Source: JACCVG01 sp963790245
GTDB lineage: Bacteria; Actinomycetota; Thermoleophilia; Solirubrobacterales; Thermoleophilaceae
DNA: 64,000 nt
NCBI GenBank assembly: GCA_963790245.1
Contig: CAWBNP010000002.1
Location: 1,426,001-1,490,000, forward strand
Direction of reading: 5' to 3'
Shown here: piece after piece, positions 25,305 to 33,476 of the stretch
Layout: every line of letters starts with the position of its first letter
How positions within the stretch are numbered: position 1 is the first letter of the stretch
Notes under the pieces: generated by a model
Told to the model about the DNA's origin: nothing
What the model saw: only the letters and a program-made list of their open reading frames with translations
The model's database searches: none
Made by a program: the position numbers and the translations under genes

Positions 25305-26309
25305 GTGTCCGAGCTGATCCTCATGCCCCGCCTCTCGGACTCGATGGAGGAAGGGACGATCCTGAAGTGGCTCGTCGCGATCGGCGAACAGATCTCCGCG
25401 GGCGATCCGCTGCTGGAGATCGAAACCGACAAGGCCAACGTCACCCATCCGGCCGAGCATGGCGGCACGCTGGTCGAGTTGCTGAGTGCCGAAGGAGACA
25501 GCGTCAAGGTCGGGGCGCCGATCGCGCGGATCGAGGCGGCGGTCGGCGGAGCGAAAGCGGGGGGCCCGGAGGCGGCTTCGACCGAATCGTCGCGTGCGAA
25601 TGTGGGCGGCGCGAAGGCGGCCAAGGGCGCCGTCAGCCCGACCACGCCGAGCCGCCACCAGCAGACCGTCGCACGGCGGATGGCCGAGTCGAAGGCGACC
25701 GCCCCCGACTACTCGCTGAGGATCACGATCGACATGACCGGCTGCGCCGAGCTGCGCGAGCGGATGCGCGATCTCGCCGACCCCGCACCGACGCTCAACG
25801 ACATGATCGTCAAGGCCGCCGCCAACGCGTTGCGCGAGTTCCCGCGCCTCAACGGCGCCTACCGGGACGGTCGGTTCGAGAGCTACTCGCGCGTCAACGT
25901 CGCGATCGCGGTGGCTGCCGAGGACACGGTCATCGCGCCAACGATCCACGACGCCGACGAACGGTCGCTCGGCGAGATCGCCCGGCGCTCACGCGAGCTT
26001 GTCGAGCGGGCGCGGTCCGGTGCGATCACCCAGCCCGAACTCTCGGGAGCGACCTTCACGATCTCGAACCTCGGGATGTTCGGGGTCGAGAGCTTCACCG
26101 GTGTGATCAGCCCACCGCAGGCGGCGCTGCTGACGGTCGGAGTCGCCAAAGACCAGCCGGTCGTCGATGGGTTCGGCCGGATCGTCGCGCGCAAGCTGAT
26201 GTCGGCGACGCTGACCTGCGACCACCGGATCCTGTTCGGCGCCGACGCCGCCCGCTACCTGGCCCGCCTCAAGCAACTGCTGGAACAGACGGCGGCGCTG
26301 GCGCTGTAG
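25305..26309 (+). CDS. Dihydrolipoamide acyltransferase (E2) lacking the subunit-binding domain
   Basis: Catalytic E2 of a 2-oxoacid dehydrogenase complex, 334 residues. Residues 1-75 are a lipoyl domain with the target Lys in EIETDKANV (Lys43). An Ala/Gly-rich linker (80-115) follows directly. The C-terminal acyltransferase domain starts near SRHQQTVARRMAES, and holds FTISNLGMFGVESFTGVISPPQAALLTVG and the catalytic CDHRILFGADAARYL. The peripheral subunit-binding domain expected between lipoyl and catalytic domains is absent. The Asp of the usual DHRxxDG is Phe; a Tyr occurs there in cyanobacterial and plastid E2. GTG at 25305 gives VSELILMP, the normal N-terminus. Confidence 0.88.
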   Translation: MSELILMPRLSDSMEEGTILKWLVAIGEQISAGDPLLEIETDKANVTHPAEHGGTLVELLSAEGDSVKVGAPIARIEAAVGGAKAGGPEAASTESSRANVGGAKAAKGAVSPTTPSRHQQTVARRMAESKATAPDYSLRITIDMTGCAELRERMRDLADPAPTLNDMIVKAAANALREFPRLNGAYRDGRFESYSRVNVAIAVAAEDTVIAPTIHDADERSLGEIARRSRELVERARSGAITQPELSGATFTISNLGMFGVESFTGVISPPQAALLTVGVAKDQPVVDGFGRIVARKLMSATLTCDHRILFGADAARYLARLKQLLEQTAALAL

Positions 26310-27204
26310 CGGTCAGCCGCAGATAGGCGAGCGTCCAGTAGGCGTGCTGGAACGCACCGATTGCCCCGGCGGCGGTGACGAACAGCGGGATGAGGATCAA
26401 CGCCGCGACCCCGGCCGCGATGAATCCCGCCGTCTCACCCCCGCCGGCGAACAGCGCGATGGCCGGGATGGCCAGCACGAGCCCGACGAGCAGCAGCGCG
26501 AGGATCAGGGCGATCACCACGCCGATGGCGAGGGCGATCGCGAGCAGGAAGACAAGTACCGCGGGGCCGAGCCGCGCGCGAAACAGCCGGTAGCCCGACC
26601 GAATCGCCTCTCGCGCGCCGCTCTGCTCGAGCACGACGTGGCGCAGGCCGAGCTGCACGACGATCGAGAGGGCCGAACCGAGCACGATCAGAGCGACGAG
26701 CGCGATCAACCCGACCGTGATCCCGGTGATGATCCGGGCGACGAGGTCTTCGGTGCCGTTGAAGATCGCGATCGTGATCCCCGCGAGCGGGCCGCCGATC
26801 AACAGCAGACCGGCGATCGTGATCAGGAAGGCCAGCACGACGACCTTGAAGACCCGCCACATATTCGCGCGCCCGGCGCGCCAGGTGGGAGCGAAGGAGC
26901 GCCTCTCGCCGCGACTGATCGCGGCGACCGAGTCGGTCAGGCCGCCCTCGGAGAGGAACGACAACAGGATGAACGCGATGATCAGGACCGTGACGACCGC
27001 GATCAACGCGATCTCGATCCCGCCCAGCGAGGCAACCGACCCGAAGTCGGCCGCCGACGCCTGCTTGTCCCCGAAATCGCCGCCGTAGTTGAAGTTCCCA
27101 CTGGGGAAGCTGAACCCGCTGCCGACGAAGAACCCGAAGAACCACAGGTAGCGGTTCTCCCAGGTGATCCTGAACGCGCTGCTGACCAACTCGCCGTAGT
27201 TCAT
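26269..27204 (-). CDS. Multi-pass membrane protein, glycerophosphodiesterase-membrane-domain-like
   Basis: About 311 residues with roughly six to seven hydrophobic helices. The first part, MNYGELVSSAFRITWENRYLWFFGFFVGS, resembles the N-terminus of actinobacterial membrane proteins annotated as DUF7544 or glycerophosphoryl-diester-phosphodiesterase membrane domain. It continues with EGGLTDSVAAISRGERRSFAPTWRAG and, later, QLGLRHVVLEQSGAREAIRSGYRLFRAR, a conserved loop of this type. No enzymatic motif is seen. The ATG at 27204 overlaps the enolase-superfamily stop (TGATG). Convergent with, and overlapping by 41 bp, the E2 gene. An in-frame ATG at 27219 is an alternative start. Confidence 0.72.
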   Translation of the reverse strand: MNYGELVSSAFRITWENRYLWFFGFFVGSGFSFPSGNFNYGGDFGDKQASAADFGSVASLGGIEIALIAVVTVLIIAFILLSFLSEGGLTDSVAAISRGERRSFAPTWRAGRANMWRVFKVVVLAFLITIAGLLLIGGPLAGITIAIFNGTEDLVARIITGITVGLIALVALIVLGSALSIVVQLGLRHVVLEQSGAREAIRSGYRLFRARLGPAVLVFLLAIALAIGVVIALILALLLVGLVLAIPAIALFAGGGETAGFIAAGVAALILIPLFVTAAGAIGAFQHAYWTLAYLRLTATAPAPPSVPAVA

Positions 27205-28265
27205 CAGTCGCCTCCCCATCGAAAACCTGTCGGTGCGATCTCGGGCTCGAGCGGAGTGTCCGGCTCACCGTCGGCGACCACAGGCGTATTGAACCCGCTC
27301 GGGGCGACGTCATTGGGCGTGTCCGGATGGAAGATCGACGCGAGGTACTGGATCTGCCCACGGCCGACCCCGAGTTCCGACTGCCCGCCCCCGTAGGCGC
27401 CGATGCCGCGCTCGTCCAGCACGTCATAGAAGTGGAATAGCGCTTCGAGCGAACCGACGCGCGAGGGCTTGACGTTGACCATCTCCGGCGGGAAGGGCAG
27501 GGCGTCGACGTCGGCGACCGAATGGATCGGAGCGTCCCAGGTGATCCGATCGCGATATGGGCGGAGCGCCTCGTCGGCCTCGGCGACCGTCAGGTCCGGG
27601 TCTTCCAGCCAGGCATCGGGAAACGCTTCGGCGAGCATCCGATAGAGCTCCGGGTCGGTGTCGACATCGACCGGCGTCCCGCGGTAGTGGCCCTTGAGAT
27701 CGAGCGAATCGATCCGTCCGGTGTCGACCAGCCGGCCGATCAGCTGCTCGTCCCAGGAGTTGGTCGGGTCGAGCTTGAACTTGAGGTTCGGGCGGGTGGC
27801 GGCGATCCGCTCGAGCCGGTCGAGGCTCGGCGGCTCACCGAGCCGCATCGAGACGACGAAGTTGACCGGACGGGCCTTACGACCGAGCTGCTCGACGAGC
27901 GAGCGGCCCGCCTGGCGCAGCGCGAGATCGAGGGCGGCGGACTCGAAGGCCCAGCGGCGATAGATCGGCGAGACGTCCATGATCGCCGGGCCCGCCGGGA
28001 ACAGGTCGAGCCCGCCGACGTGCTCGCAGAAGGACGCGAGCGTCCAGCTGCCCGCAAGTTCCAGAACCGGCCCGAGATCCTGCTGGGCGATGTGGTCGAG
28101 GGCGTCGTAGGTGACGTCCTCGCCGACTCCCTCGTGTCCTGCGCCGCCCAGGCGGATCAACGTCGTCAGCCGCGGCTGGTCCATCCCGGTGTCTGCCTCG
28201 AGCCCCTCGAGCTCGTAGCCACCGACCTCGAGCGGGAGGTCGGCGATCAGGTCGAAGGTGGCCAT
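27204..28265 (-). CDS. Enolase-superfamily enzyme (o-succinylbenzoate synthase / muconate-lactonizing type)
   Basis: A 353-residue member of the enolase superfamily. The catalytic elements are in order: NLKFKLDPTNSW with the KxK base, SLDLKGHYRG, DAWLEDPDLTV (metal-binding Glu), ITWDAPIHS (metal-binding Asp) and MVNVKPSRVGSLEAL with the second Lys. The N-terminal capping domain starts MATFDLIADLPLEVGGYELEG. It could act as OSB synthase, a dipeptide epimerase or a sugar-acid dehydratase; no other men genes are present, so the reaction is unresolved. Start at ATG 28265 because TAGACT lies 7 nt upstream (leaderless). It overlaps the membrane-protein start. Confidence 0.82.
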   Translation of the reverse strand: MATFDLIADLPLEVGGYELEGLEADTGMDQPRLTTLIRLGGAGHEGVGEDVTYDALDHIAQQDLGPVLELAGSWTLASFCEHVGGLDLFPAGPAIMDVSPIYRRWAFESAALDLALRQAGRSLVEQLGRKARPVNFVVSMRLGEPPSLDRLERIAATRPNLKFKLDPTNSWDEQLIGRLVDTGRIDSLDLKGHYRGTPVDVDTDPELYRMLAEAFPDAWLEDPDLTVAEADEALRPYRDRITWDAPIHSVADVDALPFPPEMVNVKPSRVGSLEALFHFYDVLDERGIGAYGGGQSELGVGRGQIQYLASIFHPDTPNDVAPSGFNTPVVADGEPDTPLEPEIAPTGFRWGGD

Positions 28266-28272
28266 GGCGCGC

Positions 28273-28278
28273 AGTCTA
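28273..28278 (-). promoter_or_regulatory. -10-like TANNNT element of the enolase-superfamily gene
   Basis: TAGACT on the minus strand, followed by 7 nt and the ATG at 28265; leaderless spacing. Confidence 0.5.
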
Positions 28279-28297
28279 GGGCGCACCTGCTCTGGCG

Positions 28298-28303
28298 TAG
28301 TCT
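28298..28303 (+). promoter_or_regulatory. -10-like TANNNT element of the aldehyde dehydrogenase gene
   Basis: TAGTCT, 8 nt before the ATG at 28312, in the 46-nt divergent gap with the enolase-superfamily gene. Confidence 0.45.
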
Positions 28304-28311
28304 CCGCGGGT

Positions 28312-29778
28312 ATGGAGACACGTCAGCTGATCGGCGGCGAGCTCGTCGCGGGCGATGGCGAGCGGGTGGCCGTCGAGAATCCGTTCGACGAGACGACGGT
28401 CGCAGAGCTCGGTGGGGCGACGCCCGAGCAGGCGGATGCGGCGATCGCCGCAGCGCACGAAGCGAAGCGGATCTGGGGCGGGACGCCGGCGCTCGAGCGC
28501 TGCGAGGCGCTCCACGAAGTCGCGACCGGACTGCGCGCGCGGACTGAGGAGATCGCCCACCTGATGACGCTCGAGGGCGGCAAGCCGCTCGTCGAGAACC
28601 GCGACGAGGTCGCCTGGACCGCGGCCGCCTTCGACTACTACGCCGAGCTCGGTCGCAACTTCGCCGGGCGCGTGATCCCGCCGATCGAGTCGACCCAGCT
28701 CGCGCTGGTCCTCAAGGAGCCGGTCGGCGCGGTCGGTTGCATCGTGCCGTGGAACTACCCGCTGCTGCTGCTTGCCTGGAAGCTCGCCCCAGCGCTCGCG
28801 GCGGGCAACTCGACCGTCTGCAAACCCTCGGAGCTAACGCCGCTCTCGACGCTGATGTTGGCGCCGCTGTTCGACCATCTGCCGCCCGGGGCGGTGAACA
28901 TACTCGCGGGCGCCGGCGAGGTCGGGGCGCGGATCGTCGAGGACGAGCGGATCGACTGCGTGGCGTTCACGGGGTCTGTCGATACCGGCAAGCGCATCGC
29001 CCACGCCTGCGCCGAGCGGGTCGCGCGGATCAACCTCGAGCTCGGCGGCAAGGACCCGTTCATCGTCTGTCCCGACATCGTCGAGGAGCTCGGTGTCGCG
29101 GCCAAGGGCGGCGCCTGGGCTGCGTTCCTGAACGCCGGGCAGGTCTGCACCTCAGCGGAGCGGTTCTACGTCCACGAAACGGTCTACGACGACTTCGTCG
29201 CGGCGTTCGTCGCCGAGGCCGAGGCGATCGTCGTCGGCGATCCGCTCGCGCCCGACACCGACGTCGGACCAATGATCTCGGCGCCCCAGCGGGCGAAGGT
29301 GCTCGCGCAGGTCGCGGCGGCGCGCGACTCGGGAGCGGAGCTGTTGACCGGCGGCGGGAACGCAGACCACGACCGCGGCCATTTCTTCGCCCCCGCCGTA
29401 GTGACGGGCGCCGCCGCCGAGACCGACCTCTTGGCCGAAGAGACCTTCGGACCGGTCGCTCCGATCGTCTCTGTCGCTTCACTCGACGAAGCGATCGAGC
29501 TCGCCAACTCGACCCGCTTCGGGCTCGGCGCGAACATCTATACCCGGGACCTCGAGACGATCATGCGCTGCATGCGCGAGATCAAGGCCGGAACCGTCTG
29601 GTTCAACGATCCGCTGACCGACAACGACGCCGGCCCGTTTGGCGGCTTCAAGCAATCGGGACTGGGACGCGAGCTCGGCCAAGAGGGGCTCGAGGCCTTT
29701 CAGGAGACCAAGCACGTGCATCTGGAGAGTCGGGTCGCGCCGAAGAACTGGTGGTACCCGTACGGTCGGGCATCATGA
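28312..29778 (+). CDS. NAD(P)-dependent aldehyde dehydrogenase
   Basis: Aldehyde to acid oxidation, 488 residues. Key motifs are VGCIVPWNYPLLLLAWKLAPALAAG (Asn oxyanion), the nucleotide-binding FTGSVDTGKRIAHACAERV, the general-base region LELGGKDPFIV, the catalytic Cys in NAGQVCTSAERF and EETFGPVAPIV. The end GPFGGFKQSGLGRELGQEGLEAFQETKHV matches betaine-/aminoaldehyde-type ALDHs. The exact aldehyde is unknown. The TGA overlaps the next ATG (ATGA), so it is coupled to an unknown secreted protein. The ATG follows TAGTCT by 8 nt. Confidence 0.92.
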   Translation: METRQLIGGELVAGDGERVAVENPFDETTVAELGGATPEQADAAIAAAHEAKRIWGGTPALERCEALHEVATGLRARTEEIAHLMTLEGGKPLVENRDEVAWTAAAFDYYAELGRNFAGRVIPPIESTQLALVLKEPVGAVGCIVPWNYPLLLLAWKLAPALAAGNSTVCKPSELTPLSTLMLAPLFDHLPPGAVNILAGAGEVGARIVEDERIDCVAFTGSVDTGKRIAHACAERVARINLELGGKDPFIVCPDIVEELGVAAKGGAWAAFLNAGQVCTSAERFYVHETVYDDFVAAFVAEAEAIVVGDPLAPDTDVGPMISAPQRAKVLAQVAAARDSGAELLTGGGNADHDRGHFFAPAVVTGAAAETDLLAEETFGPVAPIVSVASLDEAIELANSTRFGLGANIYTRDLETIMRCMREIKAGTVWFNDPLTDNDAGPFGGFKQSGLGRELGQEGLEAFQETKHVHLESRVAPKNWWYPYGRAS

Positions 29779-30740
29779 AGCGCCGGAGATCGGCGACGGG
29801 AGACGGGATGCAAAGAGCAGGGGTCATCGCAGCCGTGGGCACGGTCGCACTGGTAGCCGCCGCGATCGCGACCGGCTCGCCGCCGCCCGACGCGCCCGGC
29901 TGCCAGATCCTCCCGCCGAACAACTCCTTCAACATTTCGGTTACAGGAGCCCCGGCCGCCAAGAACTCCCAGGCGATCCTCAAGCAGATCGGGCTCAAGG
30001 AGAGCTTCCACGCCGACTTCGGCGCGGGCGAGTTCGACGGCGGGCCGATCGGGATCCCATACACGACCGTTCCGGGGAACCAACCACGGGTACCGGTCAG
30101 GTTCCTGTTCGACGAGGAGTCGGACGCCGGCCCCTACCCGCTGCCGGCCAACGCGCCGATCGAGGGCGGACCGGGCGCGAACGGTGACCGCCACGTGCTC
30201 GTCATCGATCGCGACGACTGTGTCCTCTACGAACTGTTCAACGCCCGGCCTCAGGATGGAGGCGCCAGTTGGACTGCGAACTCCGGTGCTCGGTTTGACC
30301 TCAACTCCAACCAGGTGCGCCCGAACGGCTTCACCTCGGCCGATGCGGCCGGCCTGCCGATCTTCCCCGGGCTGGTGCGCTTCGACGAGGTCGCAGCCGG
30401 CCGGATCGACCACGCACTGCGATTTACGCTGGAGCGGACCCGCAACAAGCACATCTTCCCGGCCCGCCACGACGCCGGCCAGAAGGCCAAGAACCTTCCG
30501 CCGATGGGCCTTCGGATGCGGCTCAAGCCGAGCTTCAACGCCGACGGGCTACCGCCCCAGTCGCGTGTCATCGCGAAAGCGATGCAGTCCCACGGCCTGA
30601 TCCTCGCCGACAACGGCTCGAACTACTTCGTCTCAGGTGCGCCGAACGGCGGCTGGGACAACGACGACCTGCGCGCACTCGGGCGGATCCGTGGCAAGGA
30701 TCTGGTCGTCGTCGACTCGAAGAAGCTCCCGCGCCCCTAG
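29775..30740 (+). CDS. Secreted protein of unknown function, 321 aa
   Basis: Exported protein: a basic start (MKRRRS) and hydrophobic segment about residues 14-34 (GVIAAVGTVALVAAAIATGS) form a signal or anchor, followed by PPPDAPGCQILPPNNSFN. The mature part contains FHADFGAGEFDGGPIGIPYTTVPGNQPRVPVRF, DRHVLVIDRDDCVLYELFNARP, FTSADAAGLPIFPGLVRFDEV and SHGLILADNGSNYFVSGAP, a pattern rich in aromatic, Asn and Gly residues. I recall similar unnamed proteins in soil bacteria but no defined function, so none is assigned. Translationally coupled to the aldehyde dehydrogenase (ATGA). It overlaps the usp gene's 3' end by 4 bp. Confidence 0.72.
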   Translation: MKRRRSATGDGMQRAGVIAAVGTVALVAAAIATGSPPPDAPGCQILPPNNSFNISVTGAPAAKNSQAILKQIGLKESFHADFGAGEFDGGPIGIPYTTVPGNQPRVPVRFLFDEESDAGPYPLPANAPIEGGPGANGDRHVLVIDRDDCVLYELFNARPQDGGASWTANSGARFDLNSNQVRPNGFTSADAAGLPIFPGLVRFDEVAAGRIDHALRFTLERTRNKHIFPARHDAGQKAKNLPPMGLRMRLKPSFNADGLPPQSRVIAKAMQSHGLILADNGSNYFVSGAPNGGWDNDDLRALGRIRGKDLVVVDSKKLPRP

Positions 30741-31159
30741 GGCGCGGGCACCACCAGGACCGGCCGCTCCGCCAGGTGCACGAGCTTGTGCGGAGTCGAG
30801 CCGAGGAACGCGCCCTTCAGCGGGTGCTCGCCGTGGGTTCCGACGACGATCAGGCGCGCGTCACGCTCGTCGCCCTCGGCCAGCAAGGCGTCGACGGGTC
30901 TGTCTGCGCGCAGCACAATCTCGACCTCGACCTGTTGATCGGCGATCAGCTGCTTCGCCTCCTCGGTCACCCGAGCACCGATCTCCTCGACAGCGCGCCG
31001 GTGCTCGGAATGCTCCTCGCCGTAGCCCCCGGGCTCGTAGCCGAAGGTGATCACGACGCGGTCGCCGAGCGCCGCGGCGAGCTCGGCGCCAGCCCTCAGG
31101 GCCGCCTTCGCACATTCGGACCCGTCATAGCCGACGATCAGATCGCGCGCCACGATCAA
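30737..31159 (-). CDS. Universal stress protein (UspA family)
   Basis: A 140-residue single Usp domain. DLIVGYDGSECAKAALRAG is the N-terminal strand and helix, and GTHGEHPLKGAFLGSTPHKLVHLAERPVLVVP contains the ATP-binding G-x2-G-x(8-9)-G-(S/T) motif, so it should bind ATP. The start is either TTG at 31159, which forms a TTGA overlap with the permease stop, or GTG at 31153. It is the last gene of the potA-potD-potB-potC-permease run. A role in transport or stress regulation of polyamine uptake is only inference from position. Confidence 0.9.
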   Translation of the reverse strand: MIVARDLIVGYDGSECAKAALRAGAELAAALGDRVVITFGYEPGGYGEEHSEHRRAVEEIGARVTEEAKQLIADQQVEVEIVLRADRPVDALLAEGDERDARLIVVGTHGEHPLKGAFLGSTPHKLVHLAERPVLVVPAP

Positions 31160-32661
31160 CTCCCCAGCCCGGTCGCGTCGAGCGCGGGCTTTGCGCCGGC
31201 TGCGATGTCGGGCGGAACCGCCTCGAAAGGCCGCCGTCCCCAGAAACGCGAGTGGTCGCCGAACAGCCGCCAGCAGACCATCAGCACCAGGCCGAGCACC
31301 GTAAAGAACAATGCGATCACGAGCGGCACACCCATGCCGAAGATTGCCTGGCCCGTGTAGGAGTCATCGGGGTTGGCGAGTTGGCGGGCGGATTCAAAGA
31401 GCAGATAGAGCAGCCCGGCCGAGCCGAGCAGCGGCGCAACGCCGATGAACAAGAAGTTGGTGACCGATTTGGCCAGTTCGCGGCGGTAGTAGATGACGCA
31501 GGCGATCCCTGTCATCGAGTAGTAGAAGGCGATCATCAGCGAGAGCGCGGAGAGCGAGTCGAACAGGAAGTTGTCCGAGACGATGCTCGCACCGACGTAC
31601 CAGAGGGTCGCGAGCACGCCGATCGAGATCGTGCCGACGTGCGGCGTCAGAAAGCGAGGGTGGATCCGACCGAGGACGGCGGGAAACGCGCCCGAGCGTG
31701 CCATCGACAGCGACGTGCGCGAGGCGGGCAGGATCGTCGTCTGGGTCGAGGCAAGCCCCGAGGTGATGATCGACAGGACGACGAGGACCGCGAGCGGGCC
31801 GAGAACGTCCTCCGCGACCGCCCCGAGGACACCGGCGTCGTCGTCGAACTCGGCAACCCGATCGAGGCCGGCGACCGAGACGATCGCGACCGTCACGGCG
31901 ACGTAGGTGGCAACCAGGATGACGGTGCTGAAGAGGCCCGCAAGGCCGGGAGAGGTGGCGCTGTCCTCCGACTCCTCGGTCAGGTTGACGGCGCTCTCCC
32001 AGCCCCAGTAGATGAAGACGCCGAGCAGGACGCCGCCAAGGATCCCGGAATAAGGGACATCGCCGCCTGGCCAGAACCACGAGAGGCTCGGCTCGATCAC
32101 ATAGTCACCGCCGATCACCTGGACGAGCGCGACGACCGCGAACAGTACGAGCGCGCCGACCTGGACGATGATCATCACCCGCTGGACGCGCGCCGAGAGC
32201 TCCGTGCCGAGCACGCAGATCAGGGTCATTACGGCGATGATCAGGACGGCCAGCGTCACGACCGCGAAGCGCGAACCTGCCAGCGAGTCGAGCGTCGCGA
32301 GGTCGAATATGTAGAACGCGGCGACGTCGGCGAGCGACCCGATCACGAGGATGCCGGTGACGCAGATCGACCAGCCGCCGATCCAGCCGAACCACGGGCC
32401 GAGCGCGCGCGTGACCCAGGAGAACGTCGTCCCGCAATCCTGATCGGCACGGTTCATGTAGTAGAAGGCCGTTGCGATGAACAGCATCGGGACGAACGAG
32501 ACGAGCAGCACGGCCGGCGCCTTGACCCCTGCCGCAACCACGATCGTCCCGATCACCGCGGCGAGCGAGTAAGCCGGAGCCGTCGAGTTGAGTCCGATCG
32601 TCAGCCCGTCGAGAAAGCCGATCGCATTCTTCTTGAGACCGGGCTCGGTGCCGGGTGTCAT
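31156..32661 (-). CDS. Amino acid/polyamine permease (APC superfamily)
   Basis: Inner-membrane secondary transporter of 501 residues with about twelve helices. The N-terminus KKNAIGFLDGLTIGLNSTAPAYSLAAVIG has the APC helix 1 motif, and WGWESAVNLTEESEDSATSPG is the conserved cytoplasmic loop of basic amino-acid/polyamine permeases. ITSGLASTQTTILPASRTSLSMARSGAFP is a further family segment. The ATG at 32661 overlaps the potC stop (ATGA), and the stop overlaps the usp start. Because it sits inside a polyamine-transport operon it may move putrescine, ornithine or a product of their breakdown. Confidence 0.88.
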   Translation of the reverse strand: MTPGTEPGLKKNAIGFLDGLTIGLNSTAPAYSLAAVIGTIVVAAGVKAPAVLLVSFVPMLFIATAFYYMNRADQDCGTTFSWVTRALGPWFGWIGGWSICVTGILVIGSLADVAAFYIFDLATLDSLAGSRFAVVTLAVLIIAVMTLICVLGTELSARVQRVMIIVQVGALVLFAVVALVQVIGGDYVIEPSLSWFWPGGDVPYSGILGGVLLGVFIYWGWESAVNLTEESEDSATSPGLAGLFSTVILVATYVAVTVAIVSVAGLDRVAEFDDDAGVLGAVAEDVLGPLAVLVVLSIITSGLASTQTTILPASRTSLSMARSGAFPAVLGRIHPRFLTPHVGTISIGVLATLWYVGASIVSDNFLFDSLSALSLMIAFYYSMTGIACVIYYRRELAKSVTNFLFIGVAPLLGSAGLLYLLFESARQLANPDDSYTGQAIFGMGVPLVIALFFTVLGLVLMVCWRLFGDHSRFWGRRPFEAVPPDIAAGAKPALDATGLGS

Positions 32662-33476
32662 CTGGACCCGCCCGCCGACTCGGCTCGCGCGTTGCGGCGC
32701 TGAACGGCGAGGTTGAGGAACATCAGTCCGACGGCGACGAGCAGCAACGCCGTCGCCATGACGTTGACCTCCGGCGGGACGCCCTGCCGCGCGGCGCCCC
32801 AGATGTAGATCGGGAACGTGACTGTCGTCCCGGCATTGAAGTTGGAGATCACGAAGTCATCGACAGAAATCGCGAAGGCGAGCAGGCTAGCCGCGGCAAC
32901 TCCCGGGGCGATCAGGGGCAGCGTAACCTTTCGGAAAGTCGTCAGGCCGTTCGCGCCGAGGTCCTGGGCAGCTTCCTCGAGATGTGTGTCCATCCCCTCG
33001 AGGCGCGCGCGGATCGTCACGATGACGTAGGCGACGTTGAACATCGTGTGGGCGATCACCAACGTCGCGAATCCCGGCATGACGTCGAGTGTCAGGAACA
33101 GCGAGAGCAGCGCAGCGCCGAGCACGACCTCGGGCGTCGCGAGCGGCAGGAACGTGAACAGGTCGACCGCTCCGCGTCCGCGAAATCGGTGACGGACGAG
33201 CGCGAGGCCGATCAGCGTTCCCAGCACGACCGCGAGAACCGTCGAGATGGCCGCGATCTGGAGGGAGACGAGCATCGCCTCACCGAGGCCCGGCACCGAG
33301 AACGGATCCTGCCAATGACGCGTCGTGAAACCCTGCCAGCTGAGGTTGAACCGGCCCTGGTTGTCGTTGAAGGAGAACAGCACGACGACGAAGATCGGGA
33401 TGAACAGGTAGACAAGCGCCAGGCCTGCCCAGAGGCCGAGCAACGGCCCGCGCAAGCGCTCGATCGTCGCGCTCAT
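32658..33476 (-). CDS. potC: Polyamine ABC transporter permease PotC
   Basis: Inner-membrane permease of 272 residues with six helices. It starts MSATIERLRGPLLGLWAGLALVYLFIPIFVVVLFSFND, as PotC/YdcV proteins do, and has the EAA loop HLEEAAQDLGANGLTTFRKVTLPLIAPG that contacts the ATPase. ISVDDFVISNFNAGTTVTFPIYIWGA matches the spermidine/putrescine permease family. The ATG overlaps the potB stop by 4 bases, and the stop overlaps the permease start. With PotB it forms the channel for PotD-delivered substrate. Confidence 0.93.
   Translation of the reverse strand: MSATIERLRGPLLGLWAGLALVYLFIPIFVVVLFSFNDNQGRFNLSWQGFTTRHWQDPFSVPGLGEAMLVSLQIAAISTVLAVVLGTLIGLALVRHRFRGRGAVDLFTFLPLATPEVVLGAALLSLFLTLDVMPGFATLVIAHTMFNVAYVIVTIRARLEGMDTHLEEAAQDLGANGLTTFRKVTLPLIAPGVAAASLLAFAISVDDFVISNFNAGTTVTFPIYIWGAARQGVPPEVNVMATALLLVAVGLMFLNLAVQRRNARAESAGGSR

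Noticed and set aside
28737..29774. In-frame extension upstream of the unknown secreted protein
   Set aside because: Those codons are a shadow of the aldehyde dehydrogenase; the signal peptide begins at ATG 29775.
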